NCBI RefSeq assembly: GCF_000739595.1
Contig: NZ_BBJP01000039.1
Coordinates: 1 to 64,000 of the forward strand
Length of the DNA: 64,000 bases
From: Halorubrum halophilum
GTDB taxonomy: Archaea > Halobacteriota > Halobacteria > Halobacteriales > Haloferacaceae
Direction: 5' to 3'
Under the pieces are notes generated by a model. That model saw only the letters and a list, made by a program, of their open reading frames with translations. It had not been told where the DNA came from and did no database searches. Numbering within the stretch: position 1 is the stretch's first letter; every line of letters starts with the position of its first letter. Below, one piece after another: positions 51,100 to 59,375 of this stretch. A program made the position numbers and the translations under genes.

Positions 51100-51545
51100 C
51101 TCATCCCACCGACTCGCTCGCTTGCTCTCTCCTCAGAGCCGGCAGCGAAGTGACGAAGCAGCGCGGCGACGACGCTATCGACGACTCGCACATCGTCGAG
51201 GCCCAGGACCTCGTCCAGCGCGGTCGGTTGCGCAACCGAATTCGAGACCGGACCCAGTACGCCCACCTGCTGCTCGAAACGCTCGCGTCCCTCGAACAAC
51301 GAGGCGCGACGCCAGCCCGGTCGAAGACGATCAAAACGGTACGAGCGCGTGACGAACGCACACGCCGTGGACCCACTCACGACGCTGAAACGCATCCACC
51401 TCTCGGATCGCCACATGCTCGGGTTCCTCTAACGGACCGACCGGAATCGCGGCGAGAGCGGCGGCCGGTACGACGAATACGGCCTCGATTTCGCCCCCGA
51501 GATCGTCCTCGACAGCAGCGACGAGATCGAAACGGACTCTCTCGC
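51100..51545 (+). pseudogene. orc1/cdc6 remnant B (C-terminal part)
   Basis: Reads LLRAGSEVTKQRGDDAIDDS, then HIVEAQDLVQRGRLRNRIRD, LLLETLASLEQRGATPARSK, then after a frameshift near 51330 YERVTNAHAVDPLTTLKRIH, an in-frame TAA near 51431, and YDEYGLDFAPEIVLD. This is the end of the AAA+ lid domain and the winged-helix domain of an Orc1/Cdc6 protein unlike the intact copy. No N-terminal part precedes it. Confidence 0.8.
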
Positions 51546-51736
51546 TTTGCTGGTGAGCGAGTGGGAATCGAGAGAATCCTACCGGGGTCCTCCCGGGACA
51601 GACGAAACGAGGTGTGTCCCTCGTCACCGCCACCGCACGCGATCTAACTCGGAAGCGTCCGCGATACGTCGATACAGCGGGTACACATCGCGGATCCGCT
51701 CCGGGGTCTCCTGTTCGAACGCGAGCGTCACTCCGG

Positions 51737-51766
51737 TCGAACACCTGACGCAGTGGGGTGTGATGT
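51737..51766 (-). repeat. Second ORB-like repeat family, copy 4
   Basis: Minus strand reads ACACCCCACTGCGTCAGGTG followed by TTCGA, the most diverged member of the family at 47508, 47561 and 51073. It separates the two Orc1 gene pieces. Confidence 0.5.
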
Positions 51767-51789
51767 GACCGTTCGCTCACGTTCGTGCC

Positions 51790-51950
51790 AGACTCGTACA
51801 GCAGCGTGTTCGCGTCCTCCAGATGGTCGATCTCGTCGCACACGACGCGGTGCGTCCCCCCGATGCGATCGAACTGTTGGTACAGCTCGTCGAACGCGTC
51901 TCCGGTCCCGAGTCTCCGCCCCGGGAATCGACTGGCGCGCTCCGGAAGCA
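51790..51950 (-). pseudogene. orc1/cdc6 remnant C (Walker B region)
   Basis: Minus-strand reading: FDELYQQFDRIGGTHRVVCD, then EIDHLEDANTLLYE. This is the Walker B segment (VVCDEIDHL; most relatives have VVLDEIDHL). The frame then runs into the repeat copy at 51737. No Walker A part was found upstream. Orientation is opposite to remnant B, so the old gene was rearranged as well as truncated. Confidence 0.75.
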
Positions 51951-52022
51951 CCCGTTAACGAGGCTGCGAACCACGGCTCCGAACACCGGCGTGAGTATCG
52001 GAGTGCTCCTCGTGGGCAGCGA

Positions 52023-52352
52023 CTACTCGCCGACGCTGTTGAGCGCACTATTCAACTCGAAGAGCTCACGGACGACATCGCTGTCCGCGACCCGATACCG
52101 GCGTGGTGACGTGTTCGGAACTTCCTCGATGAGTTCGACCTCACACAAGAGGTCGGTGTAGTTGCCAACGGTCTGGCGCGTGACGCCGGCGTGTTCTGCG
52201 AGTTCGGTTTTGTTGAACTCGCGGTTCGGCGGAAGATCGAGCAACGCGTCGACGAGAATCGGGATCGCATCGTGCTGCGTGAGGTAGAGCCACCCGCTCG
52301 GGTGTTCCTTCCGGAGTTCCTTCTTCGCCCCGCGGTCATCCGCGTGCTCCAT
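52023..52352 (-). CDS. Small winged-helix regulator
   Basis: 109 residues from the ATG at 52352 (MEHADDRGAKKELRKEHPSG). A wHTH: AIPILVDALLDLPPNREFNK, ELAEHAGVTRQTVGNYTDLL, then the wing VELIEEVPNTSPRRYRVAD and a C-terminal helix FELNSALNSVGE. An open frame to 52403 exists but the extra residues look non-coding. Single-gene haloarchaeal regulators of this size are frequent near mobile DNA. Target unknown. Confidence 0.68.
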   Translation of the reverse strand: MEHADDRGAKKELRKEHPSGWLYLTQHDAIPILVDALLDLPPNREFNKTELAEHAGVTRQTVGNYTDLLCEVELIEEVPNTSPRRYRVADSDVVRELFELNSALNSVGE

Positions 52353-52593
52353 ACTGCTCATACAGAGAGACACCATCTGTGTGTGTATAAGTGTTCCCAC
52401 CACCGTTAACAGCTATTAACAGTCTTTCCCCGTCACGCGCCCCGTCTCGTTCGCCCGGATCACGCCGGAGGCTTCCGCTCTGCCGTCGGTTCGCGATCGC
52501 TTCTGGGACGTACGTGAGTAGTACTGCTCCGACTTTCTCCTCGATCCACGGGCAGAGCAGGCCGAGTGTTTCGGGGCGTGACCCGGAGGGAAT

Positions 52594-53049
52594 TCACGCG
52601 GAGTGATCCACGTCGTCATGGAGCGTCTCGACGCGTTCGGTGACGTGGTCGAGAACCGTGAACAACACGTCGAGGTGGTGGGCGCCAAGCGCTGATGGTT
52701 CCGCATCGCCGGCGTCCGGGGGTGGATGAACGTGTGTTCTGGGTGCGTCCGTCTTCGGATGGCGGTCCCACCGGCATTGGTAGCGAGACGTGCCACGAGT
52801 CTCAACGTAGTGGACGTAGTAGTCATTCGTGACGAACCAGTGGATATCGATCCGTGCGGTGTCGACCGCGTCAGGATACGCGGTCGAGTCGAGCGAGATC
52901 ACGAGTGAGCGCGGCGAGATCGAGTCGGGTTCGAACGCCCACGAATCGACGAGCGGATGTGTCGCTGCCCGTCGGCCGAGCGTCCGCATCGTCGTCCGGT
53001 CGAGTCGACCACCGGCAGGCACGTCATCGGGGAGTGTTTCGTCCGGCAT
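52594..53049 (-). CDS. HFHPPP-motif small protein, module copy 5
   Basis: 151 residues. Core: ARIDIHWFVTNDYYVHYVET, YQCRWDRHPKTDAPRTHVHP and VHPPPDA; N-terminal TMRTLGRRAATHPLVDSWAF; C-terminal helix DVLFTVLDHVTERVETLHD as in copy 4. An 11-base gap containing GGAAGG separates it from the wHTH stop, so translation may start by its own Shine-Dalgarno. A diverged duplicate of its N-terminus lies at 59375-59518. See the gene at 1774 for the possible TumE-like role. Confidence 0.68.
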   Translation of the reverse strand: MPDETLPDDVPAGGRLDRTTMRTLGRRAATHPLVDSWAFEPDSISPRSLVISLDSTAYPDAVDTARIDIHWFVTNDYYVHYVETRGTSRYQCRWDRHPKTDAPRTHVHPPPDAGDAEPSALGAHHLDVLFTVLDHVTERVETLHDDVDHSA

Positions 53050-53060
53050 GTCCTTCCGGA

Positions 53061-53621
53061 TCAGGCAGACGCACCGAGGTCGCCACCATCACGTTGCCGA
53101 TCGGCTGCCCGCGAGACGGCCCGCTGGAGGAGTTCGATATCGTGTCGGACCGTTCGCCACCGAGACAGCGACTCGAGTCGATCATGGACCGCTGCGTGAT
53201 CGCCGTCCTCTATCCGAGCGACCTCGACGGAATCCGGGGAGGGAACACCGAAGGAACGCTGGAGGTCAGCGTCCTCCTCGAGGAGCTGATCCAAGCGCTC
53301 CCGGAGTTCCGCATGAGTATGTTCGTCGGCTAGCCGTTCGACGCGCTTCCACTGAAAATACGACTCGTTGCGTCGATACTCCGCCGGACGGCTCCCACGT
53401 CGGTCGACGATGCCCATCTCCACCAGTTGGGTGAGCGCGTCTCGAGCCCCGTCAGTAGAGCAGTCCGCACGATCGGCGATCGCGCTCGCTTTCGTATAGT
53501 CCGTGACGCCGGTTATGATGTCGTACACCCGCTGAAACGTGGTTCGCTCACGCTTCCACTGTTGTCGCGTCTCCTCGCGCCCGTTCGACGACGCCGGGTC
53601 CCACGTAGAGTCCCCTGACAT
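53061..53621 (-). CDS. Winged-helix regulator, module copy 5 (DUF7342-like)
   Basis: 186 residues. The REETRQQWKRERTTFQRVYD box, wHTH (ASAIADRADCSTDGARDALT), wing (RRGSRPAEYRRNESYFQWKR), a helical linker and the LSRWRTVRHDIELLQRAVSR box. This is the most typical copy of the family I recall as DUF7342. AGATATATATCT at 53643-53654 is a TATA element about 27 bp upstream of the ATG and is itself palindromic, so it may double as an operator. The C-terminal end is duplicated at 59530-59640. Confidence 0.78.
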   Translation of the reverse strand: MSGDSTWDPASSNGREETRQQWKRERTTFQRVYDIITGVTDYTKASAIADRADCSTDGARDALTQLVEMGIVDRRGSRPAEYRRNESYFQWKRVERLADEHTHAELRERLDQLLEEDADLQRSFGVPSPDSVEVARIEDGDHAAVHDRLESLSRWRTVRHDIELLQRAVSRAADRQRDGGDLGASA

Positions 53622-53773
53622 ACTCTCGGAGACGACCTCAACAGATATATATCTTTGGCAGTAGAAATATATCTACTTCTTCAGCGAGACCATCCGAGAA
53701 CGACCGAGTCAGTGACACAGCGAGCAGTCGGACGAACGCTGATGAATCGGAGGTCGTGAGACGTAGTCTGCGC

Positions 53774-54905
53774 TCACTCGATCAACTCGCTCTCCCGTGC
53801 CACGTCTTCGAGCGTGTTCACGTTCACACACTCACCCACCCGAACCGTCGCCACCTCGTACCCCGCCCGCACCAACAACCCCACGGCCTCGCTCAACTGG
53901 TACTCGCCCTCGGCCGATGGTCGAAGCAACGCACAGGCGTGAAACACGTCCTCGGGGAGGACGTAACACCCGGTCGTGACCAGTGTCGACGGCGGGCCCG
54001 TCGGCTTCTCGACGATCCCCGTCACACGTCCCGTCTTATCCGTCCGGATCACACCGGTCGTCGCCGCAACTTCGACTGAAACCTCTTCAACCGCCAAGAC
54101 GGCGTCTGCGCCCGCCACAGCCTCAACCGCGAGCCGGACGTCCTCGCGAAATACGTTATCCCCAATAAGGAGGAACGTCCCGTTGACGTGCGGTTCCGCC
54201 TTTGACATCCTCTCCGCCCTGAAGGGCGAAGATTCCCACGGCACCGCACCGCTGGGTTGGGATGGTTACGGTTTGTAGCGGCCTCGAAAGGCGGCTACTG
54301 GCTGTGCCAACCAGCCGTTACTCCTATCCCGGTATGGGATTCAGAGATACTTGTACTGCCTGCATCCCGAACTCCAAGCACAGAAAGGATGCTTTCTGTG
54401 TGGAATCGAGGAATCCCGATATTGTCCAATTAGGTGGGCGGACAGGCCGCCTCGGTTACCTCTTCGGACGACAACCACTCACTTAAAATACCCGTCCGAA
54501 CGTCAAACGTGGTTCGTGTGGAGGTTGTCGGATTCATCCCCACGCTGAAGCGCCAGGCTTTCTCCTCGAACTTCCGTAACACGGCATGTCCAAGCCCTAG
54601 CCGATCACGCTGGTGAACGTACGTGATTGGGACGCCCTCGAAGGCGTCGTCGAACCGATCGACGATCTGCGCCGCCTCGTACCCGACAACGACGATCAGA
54701 TCGTCGTCCCCGGCCTCAACCGCCGTCTCGAACACGTGCGCGAGTATCGGTCGCCCCGCCACTCGACGAGCCCCTTCGGTCGGTCGTCGGTGAACTCGCC
54801 GAGTCGACTCCCCCGACCCGCGGCGGGTATCACGGCGTCTATGTCGGGAAACGCCACACGCCGATCACCTACCCCCATCGACGGGACTGTCGCTTCCCGT
54901 GACCC
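53774..54905 (-). pseudogene. Sugar nucleotidyltransferase, copy II, split by a PATE-like element
   Basis: The 5' part reads DAVIPAAGRGSRLGEFTDDR, then after a frameshift RPILAHVFETAVEAGDDDLI and DRLGLGHAVLR. The 3' part continues AEPHVNGTFLLIGDNVFRED, GRVTGIVEKPTGPPSTLVTT and ends ECVNVNTLEDVARESELI. Between HAVLR and AEPHV sits an inserted element at about 54201-54573. Without insert and frameshift the protein would have about 250 residues. No hexapeptide domain. It lies beside module copy 5, like the fragment at 59030. Confidence 0.82.
54201..54573 (-). mobile_element. PATE/MITE-like derivative of a tnpB element
   Basis: About 370 bp. The minus strand starts with a left end (CGCTTCAGCGTG, then GGGATGAATCCGACAAC, as in the left end of the 49610 element). 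It contains a piece of tnpB 3' end (GGAGTAACGGCTGGTTGGCA, as at 1391-1410) and ends with a hairpin CGCCCTTCAGGGCG and AGGATGTCAAA. No transposase gene remains. It interrupts the nucleotidyltransferase gene between two codons. Palindrome-associated transposable elements of this kind are known in haloarchaea. Confidence 0.72.
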
Positions 54906-55003
54906 TCCCACAGTTCGCGGCTCGACGGACGATCGATTCCGAGCCGACGGCCGACCGTACCGTTCACCAAACGGTTTTGTCGCCCGGCACGTAGGTACCT
55001 GAC

Positions 55004-55252
55004 ATGGCCGGATCGAATCACGGTGGGTCGGCGATCGGCGGCGTGGACGTGGCGGCGATCCGCCAGTATCTCGCGGAGACGGACGTCCGCTTCGCGATCC
55101 TGTTCGGCTCCCGAGTCCGGGGGGACACCCACGACTCGTCCGACGTCGACGTCTACCGCGAGCGGATAGACGCCGAATACGAGCGAACTGCCGCCGATTG
55201 GGAACGGGACCGTCGCGAGTTCATCGACCGGCTTGCGAAAGGAGACATCTAG
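55004..55252 (+). pseudogene. MNT antitoxin with an internal in-frame deletion
   Basis: N-terminal half: VAAIRQYLAETDVRFAILFG and SRVRGDTHDSSDVDV, with a full GSX10DXD motif. It then jumps to YRERIDAEYERTAADWERDR and REFIDRLAKGDI, the usual C-terminal helix of such proteins; the third catalytic strand in between is missing. 82 residues instead of about 130. The frame is open, so a short protein could still be made, but AMPylation activity is unlikely. Confidence 0.7.
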
Positions 55253-55255
55253 CTG

Positions 55256-55345
55256 GTGGACGAGGCGGTGGTCGCAACGAAACTGGAGCAGGCACACGAG
55301 TACACGAACGATCCCACACCGATCCGGTCCTTCGAGCTGGACGTC
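55256..55345 (+). pseudogene. N-terminal remnant of a HEPN toxin gene
   Basis: GTG start at 55256, three bases after the MNT stop: MDEAVVATKLEQAHEYTNDP, the N-terminal helix of HepT-like proteins. The sequence then breaks into unrelated bases (an antisense remnant related to 29520-29890). The RX4HXY motif is absent, so the toxin is lost. Confidence 0.6.
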
Positions 55346-55460
55346 ACAGATACTGGATCGATGGAGCGTCTTCCGAACGGTTCTGTAGGTGCTCGTCGAC
55401 GACTTTCACGACATCACCGATCCACCGTCCAGCCTGTCGGACATAATCACGCGTCTGGAT
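55330..55460 (-). pseudogene. Short remnant related to 29520-29890
   Basis: Minus-strand reading DYVRQAGRWIGDVVKVVDEH, then in a second frame TEPFGRRSIDPVSV. The same two-frame structure occurs at 29520-29890. Function unknown. Confidence 0.35.
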
Positions 55461-55959
55461 CTGTGTGCATCAAGCGACGATCGACGACCCAAACGAGACT
55501 AGCAAGCACCGCCGCAGCGATGACCGGCCACCGATCGGTGCTAAGATACAACCCATCGACCACAAGGCCATGTGTGACGAACGGCCACAACAACGGACTC
55601 GTGATCCCGGAGGGCTTGTACAACAGCAAATCGAGCACGTAGTGAGAACTGGCACCAACACTCAAGAGAACGAACACGACACGCCGATACGCGTTCGGGA
55701 CGAGGAGTGCGCCAATACACACAATGAGGAGCGTGCCACCGACACGGTGGAGCGGGCTCCACGTGAACGGCAGCCCCAAGAGTACTGAAATCGTTTCCTC
55801 AGGGAGTACCAGATCAATCCGATTGAGATCGGGGAGCGTCGATCCGATCATCACCGCCGTGACGAACGGATAGGAGATCCACTCGTACCGCCACGAGAAT
55901 ACGATCGCGAGGGTGTACCCAATCAAAATATGGGTGAAGAGATCAGCCACTGGCTTCAT
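55447..55959 (-). CDS. DUF457-like membrane-bound metal-dependent hydrolase
   Basis: 170 residues from the ATG at 55959 (MKPVADLFTHILIGYTLAIV). Histidine/aspartate pattern: THILIGY at the N-terminus, GSTLPDLNRIDL, PLHRVGGTLLIVC, SSHYVLDLLLYKPSGITSPL. These residues are where YdjM/DUF457 family proteins place their metal site between membrane segments. Four or five hydrophobic segments. The stop of the upstream gene overlaps its start by 17 bp. Haloarchaeal relatives are common near glycan and phosphatase genes. Confidence 0.75.
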   Translation of the reverse strand: MKPVADLFTHILIGYTLAIVFSWRYEWISYPFVTAVMIGSTLPDLNRIDLVLPEETISVLLGLPFTWSPLHRVGGTLLIVCIGALLVPNAYRRVVFVLLSVGASSHYVLDLLLYKPSGITSPLLWPFVTHGLVVDGLYLSTDRWPVIAAAVLASLVWVVDRRLMHTDPDA

Positions 55960-56458
55960 CCTCCGACAGATAGCGGGTGTGAAGTGGTGTGTCCCGAGGT
56001 GAGAAGGTGACTGTCTCCGGATCGAATCGCCACCCATCGGCGATCCGGAGCGCAACGAACAGTGCGCCAAGCACCGAGATCGCGTACATATACGTCGTCT
56101 CCCACGGCTCTCGAACGACTGTCCGGTCCCGATCTGCGGCAAGCGTCCCGTCGGTCGTGAGCGTGCCATCGACAATGATGTCTTGCCCAACGGCGACGTC
56201 CGGCGCATTCTCGACAGGAAGGCGTTGTGTGGTGGTGCCGTCGGTGACCTCAATAATGACAGGATCAGTTGCGATCACGACGCCACCGGTCTCAACATGG
56301 TCGCCGGCCAAATCGGCTGGTGTTACATCAGACTCCGCGAGGTCAGGCCCCGGACTTGTGGGTGCTGGATATCCTCCGCCAGCAAGCACAAAGAGCCCAC
56401 TGAGAAGGACGACACAGACTCCGAGTGCGACGAGTCGGGACCCGACAGCAGAAGCCAT
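55943..56458 (-). CDS. Membrane-anchored beta-rich protein of unknown function
   Basis: 171 residues. N-terminal hydrophobic segment (LVALGVCVVLLSGLFVLAGG), a beta-rich middle (HVETGGVVIATDPVIIEVTD, VAVGQDIIVDGTLTTDGTLA) resembling an OB-like fold, and a C-terminal membrane segment (YMYAISVLGALFVALRIADG) followed by a short cytoplasmic tail (DPETVTFSPRD). Overlaps the DUF457-like gene by 17 bp on the same strand, so both are probably cotranscribed. No family name recalled. Confidence 0.6.
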   Translation of the reverse strand: MASAVGSRLVALGVCVVLLSGLFVLAGGGYPAPTSPGPDLAESDVTPADLAGDHVETGGVVIATDPVIIEVTDGTTTQRLPVENAPDVAVGQDIIVDGTLTTDGTLAADRDRTVVREPWETTYMYAISVLGALFVALRIADGWRFDPETVTFSPRDTPLHTRYLSEDEASG

Positions 56459-56639
56459 CTAGAGAGCTATCCGTCGGTAACCGATAAAGATCCATCGGTG
56501 GACCGGTCTACAGACAAGTCATTGACCTCCTGCAGAGAAGAAATCGTAGTTTCTGAAATCACGATTTCTATTTAGGTGAGTCCGTTGTTCGAACGCCTCT
56601 GTTAGCGAGCACTCCCGAATCTCGTAGACCGCCGGTTCC

Positions 56640-56865
56640 GAGATGTCGGACAGTGGTGGTTCAAGGAAGGCGTCGCCGAACCGGTCGACGATTCGCCCCG
56701 GCTCGTAGCCCACGACACGACTAGTTCGTCGGCACCCGCCGATTCTCGAACACGTGCGCGAGCAACGCCCGCCCAGCCACATCGATAAGCCCCTTCGGCC
56801 GGTCGTCGGTGAGCTCGCCGAGTCGACTCCCCCGCCCCGCGGCGGGTATCACGGCGTCCATACGG
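56640..56865 (-). pseudogene. Sugar nucleotidyltransferase fragment, copy III
   Basis: Minus strand starts MDAVIPAAGRGSRLGELTDD, then RPKGLIDVAGRALLAHVFEN, a broken stretch and VGYEPGRIVDRFGDAFLEPP. It ends there. N-terminal third only, with a short deletion near VFEN. It resembles copy II (53774-54905) and the NTase piece at 59030-59375. Confidence 0.7.
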
Positions 56866-57099
56866 GAGACGCCACACGCCGGTCACCGAACCCCATCGAC
56901 GAGACTACCGGATCCAGAAGGCACGCCGGTGGTCTTCAATCTCTGAGAGCACCATTAAGAGGACGTCACGCCGGTCGGTCGGGTGTGTCGTATCGTCTCC
57001 GGTCGTCAGTGCGTCCGGTCCCAGATGGACGTGGTCACGGACGTTGTGACAGTCGTTTGCGGCGATAGTCTGAAGTACATGGACTTCGGACTAACAAGT

Positions 57100-57807
57100 A
57101 TGACTGCTGATCACAACCGCGTTCGTCCGGATGGTGGGATCGACGCGCTGGACCCGCCACCGAGAGATGTGATGGGTGAAGAGGCGCTCAAGCCAGAGAC
57201 GCTGGCCCAGAACGCTCCTCGGCTCGAGACGGTCGTTCAGTTGCTCAACCACCCCGCACTGACCCGTGTCTACGTCTACGTGTGTTACTGGGGGCCGGTT
57301 GCCCCGCCGGAGATCATGGAGGCACTCGATATTTCGAAATCGACGACCTACGAGTACGTCGATCAGCTTGTCGACCTCGGCCTCGTCGACCGTGATGACT
57401 CGACGCGCCCCCAGCAACTGACTGCCGATCCGATCGTCATCGTCGAGCAGTATGCCCCAATCGTCATCACACCGACCGTCCTCCACGCCCTCGCGCTCCA
57501 AGAGGTCGACGAGGACATCGCGTACTTTATCGACCGCTACGGTATCGGGAAACTCATCGCAGCTTTACGGGGTGCTGGACTCCATTTCGCGGGCAAGACA
57601 ACCCAGCGGATGGTCGCCACTGATATCGACGTTCGCGAAACGGAAGCAATGATGATCATCTACGCACTCAAACCGGCACTGGCCGTTGGCCGAGACCACG
57701 ATCCGTTCTTTGAGTATCTGTTCCCGGATGTAGATGACGAAATGGATCTCCCTGACCTTGACGCAATATCTGATGCCCCGACTCACTCGTCGGATCTCGA
57801 TAGGTGA
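57100..57807 (+). CDS. Winged-helix regulator upstream of a PIN gene
   Basis: 235 residues from the ATG at 57100 (MTADHNRVRPDGGIDALDPP). A wHTH in the first half: LNHPALTRVYVYVCYWGPVA, ALDISKSTTYEYVDQLVDLG, followed by a conserved second domain with IVITPTVLHALALQEVDEDI and YFIDRYGIGKLIAALRGAGL. Haloarchaeal proteins of this type regularly precede a PIN-domain gene, as here (57817), so an antitoxin role is likely. The long open frame from 56983 includes non-conserved residues. Confidence 0.72.
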   Translation: MTADHNRVRPDGGIDALDPPPRDVMGEEALKPETLAQNAPRLETVVQLLNHPALTRVYVYVCYWGPVAPPEIMEALDISKSTTYEYVDQLVDLGLVDRDDSTRPQQLTADPIVIVEQYAPIVITPTVLHALALQEVDEDIAYFIDRYGIGKLIAALRGAGLHFAGKTTQRMVATDIDVRETEAMMIIYALKPALAVGRDHDPFFEYLFPDVDDEMDLPDLDAISDAPTHSSDLDR

Positions 57808-57816
57808 GTCGGACGA

Positions 57817-58390
57817 ATGGACACCGACACACCATTCTCTGCTGACCAAGACATCCTTGTCGACGCGAATATCTTCTACAGATAAGCAAGGCGAGTGCCT
57901 TGGGGCTTGACCCTGAGGTAGTTCACGCAATCGGTAGTCCTTCGAATCCTCAGTATCAGCGCTTCCGGAGTGCAGTCCAAAATGCTGGCGTTGTCTGCAA
58001 ACTCCCCCGACGCGTGATCGGTGAACTTGGAGGACCAGAGACGGACCGTGTCCGAACGTCACTCGACGAGGGTTGGGCAACAATCATTGATGCTCCCTCA
58101 CCGACGGATGGCGACGCTGTCGCCGCGAGTGATATCGCCAAACGAACTATTGCAAACGAAACCGATCAGGCCGAACACGAGGTCGAAAAAAAACAGATGC
58201 GATTCTCGCCGGGCTAGCGATCCAGTACATCAGAGACCGTTCATCGGAAGGTGTTGTGGTCCTAACAGATGATAAGCCTGCGAAAAAGGGAATCGAGAAC
58301 GCAGTCCGAGTGCAAGGGTACACGGACACGAACCACCGAGAGCCCAATATTCGAAGTCTTTTACTCGAGTCGGTGACTTCACCCAAATGA
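57817..58390 (+). pseudogene. PIN-domain toxin interrupted by an IS end and a frameshift
   Basis: Starts MDTDTPFSADQDILVDANIF (first PIN Asp in LVDAN), then is broken by an IS-end palindrome at 57882-57926. It continues AIGSPSNPQYQRFRSAVQNA, RRVIGELGGPETDRV (Glu), and after a frameshift in a run of A's near 58190 TDAILAGLAIQYIRD and EGVVVLTDDKPAKKGIENAV (last acids). A complete PIN domain can be rebuilt by removing the insert and one frameshift, so inactivation is recent. Confidence 0.78.
57882..57926 (+). repeat. IS-end palindrome inside the PIN gene
   Basis: AAGGCGAGTGCCTTGGGGCT, then TGACCCTGAGGTAGTTCAC. Same type as at 6961-7000 and 47141-47185 but with a less perfect stem. It directly follows the codons for DANIFYR; the PIN sequence resumes with AIGSP. 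Confidence 0.6.
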
Positions 58391-58391
58391 G

Positions 58392-58559
58392 ATGGTGGAC
58401 CCCGACCACGTCGTGACTGCTGAAGATGTTGCCGACGCGACTGGCCAGTCCATCGAAACGGTGGCCCGGGTCTGGCACGAGCTGGCCGAAGAGCAGGTCG
58501 ATACCGAAGAGTCCGAGTCGGAATCCACGGACCGTCGCCGGATGTTTTCCGACGAGTAA
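58392..58559 (+). CDS. Small helix-turn-helix protein downstream of the PIN gene
   Basis: 55 residues. VTAEDVADATGQSIETVARV is a plausible HTH, followed by an acidic tail (EEQVDTEESESESTDRRR). The ATG at 58392 follows the PIN stop (58388-58390) by one base, so it belongs to the wHTH/PIN operon as a third gene. It could be an extra antitoxin-like regulator. Too small for strong statements, but the amino-acid pattern is clearly coding. Confidence 0.55.
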   Translation: MVDPDHVVTAEDVADATGQSIETVARVWHELAEEQVDTEESESESTDRRRMFSDE

Positions 58560-58629
58560 CTCATTTTCGTTAGCACGTCACGTAGCCTGCTATACACGGA
58601 CGCGTCGATCCTTCCTGGCAACCCATCGT

Positions 58630-59015
58630 TCAGACCGGAACCCCGTCTCGATCGGTCGCCCAATCGTACTCTTTCAGCGCTGCTTTCACGACCGGCAACC
58701 GGTCAGCGAGGTGGTCCCACTCGCTGGCGATATCCCGCCATCTCTCGACTTCATCAGAGGCATCGACATCGGCGACACTCGCAAGGAGTTCGCTTGGCGA
58801 CTCAACGTCGTACTCGGCTTCCCACTCTGCGATCCGTGTCTGCATCGATTCCAAGGTGTCGGCAAGCCCTCCCGGTCGTGCTCGCGTTGGAGGGTTGCGA
58901 CTTCGCGATAGGTCGCCATCAGCTGATCGACGCAGTAGAGCGTCTGGCTCCCGCGGTCGGTCTTCTGTAAAACGGTATCCTCGACGAGCTGATCGAGGTA
59001 CTTCTGGGCCAGCTT
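58630..59015 (-). pseudogene. C-terminal remnant of a module wHTH gene (copy 7)
   Basis: Minus-strand reading: LAQKYLDQLVEDTVLQKTDR, GSQTLYCVDQLMATYREVAT, then after a one-base frameshift near 58865 LESMQTRIAEWEAEYDVESP, VERWRDIASEWDHLADRLPV and VKAALKEYD. This is the wing plus helical region of the DUF7342-like family. The N-terminal wHTH is replaced by the nucleotidyltransferase piece. Confidence 0.7.
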
Positions 59016-59029
59016 CTCGACAATTCCCG

Positions 59030-59375
59030 TCACTCCCGTTTCGTCTGTCTCGATCACGCCGGTCGTCGTCGCGACCGCGGGCGACACCGCCTCGACCGCG
59101 AGCGCGGTGTCTGCCTCCTCGACGGCCTCAATCGCGGGCTCGACGCTTCCCGCGAAGACGTTGTCGCCGTTCACGAGCAGGAACGTCCCGTCGACGTGCT
59201 GTTCGGCCTGTAACACCGCGTGCCCGAGCCCCAGCCGCTCGCGCTGGTAGACGTAGGTGATCGGGACGACTTCAAAGGCGTCGCCGAACCTGTCGACGAT
59301 CCGCCCCACCTCATAGCCCACGATCACGACCAGCCTGTCGACTCCGGCGTCGACCACCGTTTCGAAGACGTGTGT
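59030..59375 (-). pseudogene. Sugar nucleotidyltransferase fragment, copy IV
   Basis: Minus strand reads HVFETVVDAGVDRLVVIVGY, EVGRIVDRFGDAFEVVPITY, VYQRERLGLGHAVLQAEQHV, DGTFLLVNGDNVFAGSVEPA and TTGVIETDETGVTGIVEKL, the middle of the enzyme, then changes into the wHTH remnant at 58630-59015. N-terminal loop and C-terminal region are missing. Confidence 0.78.

Noticed and set aside
52391-53434. Plus-strand frames over 52.4-53.4 kb
   Set aside because: Antisense to module copy 5, whose proteins match the other four modules.
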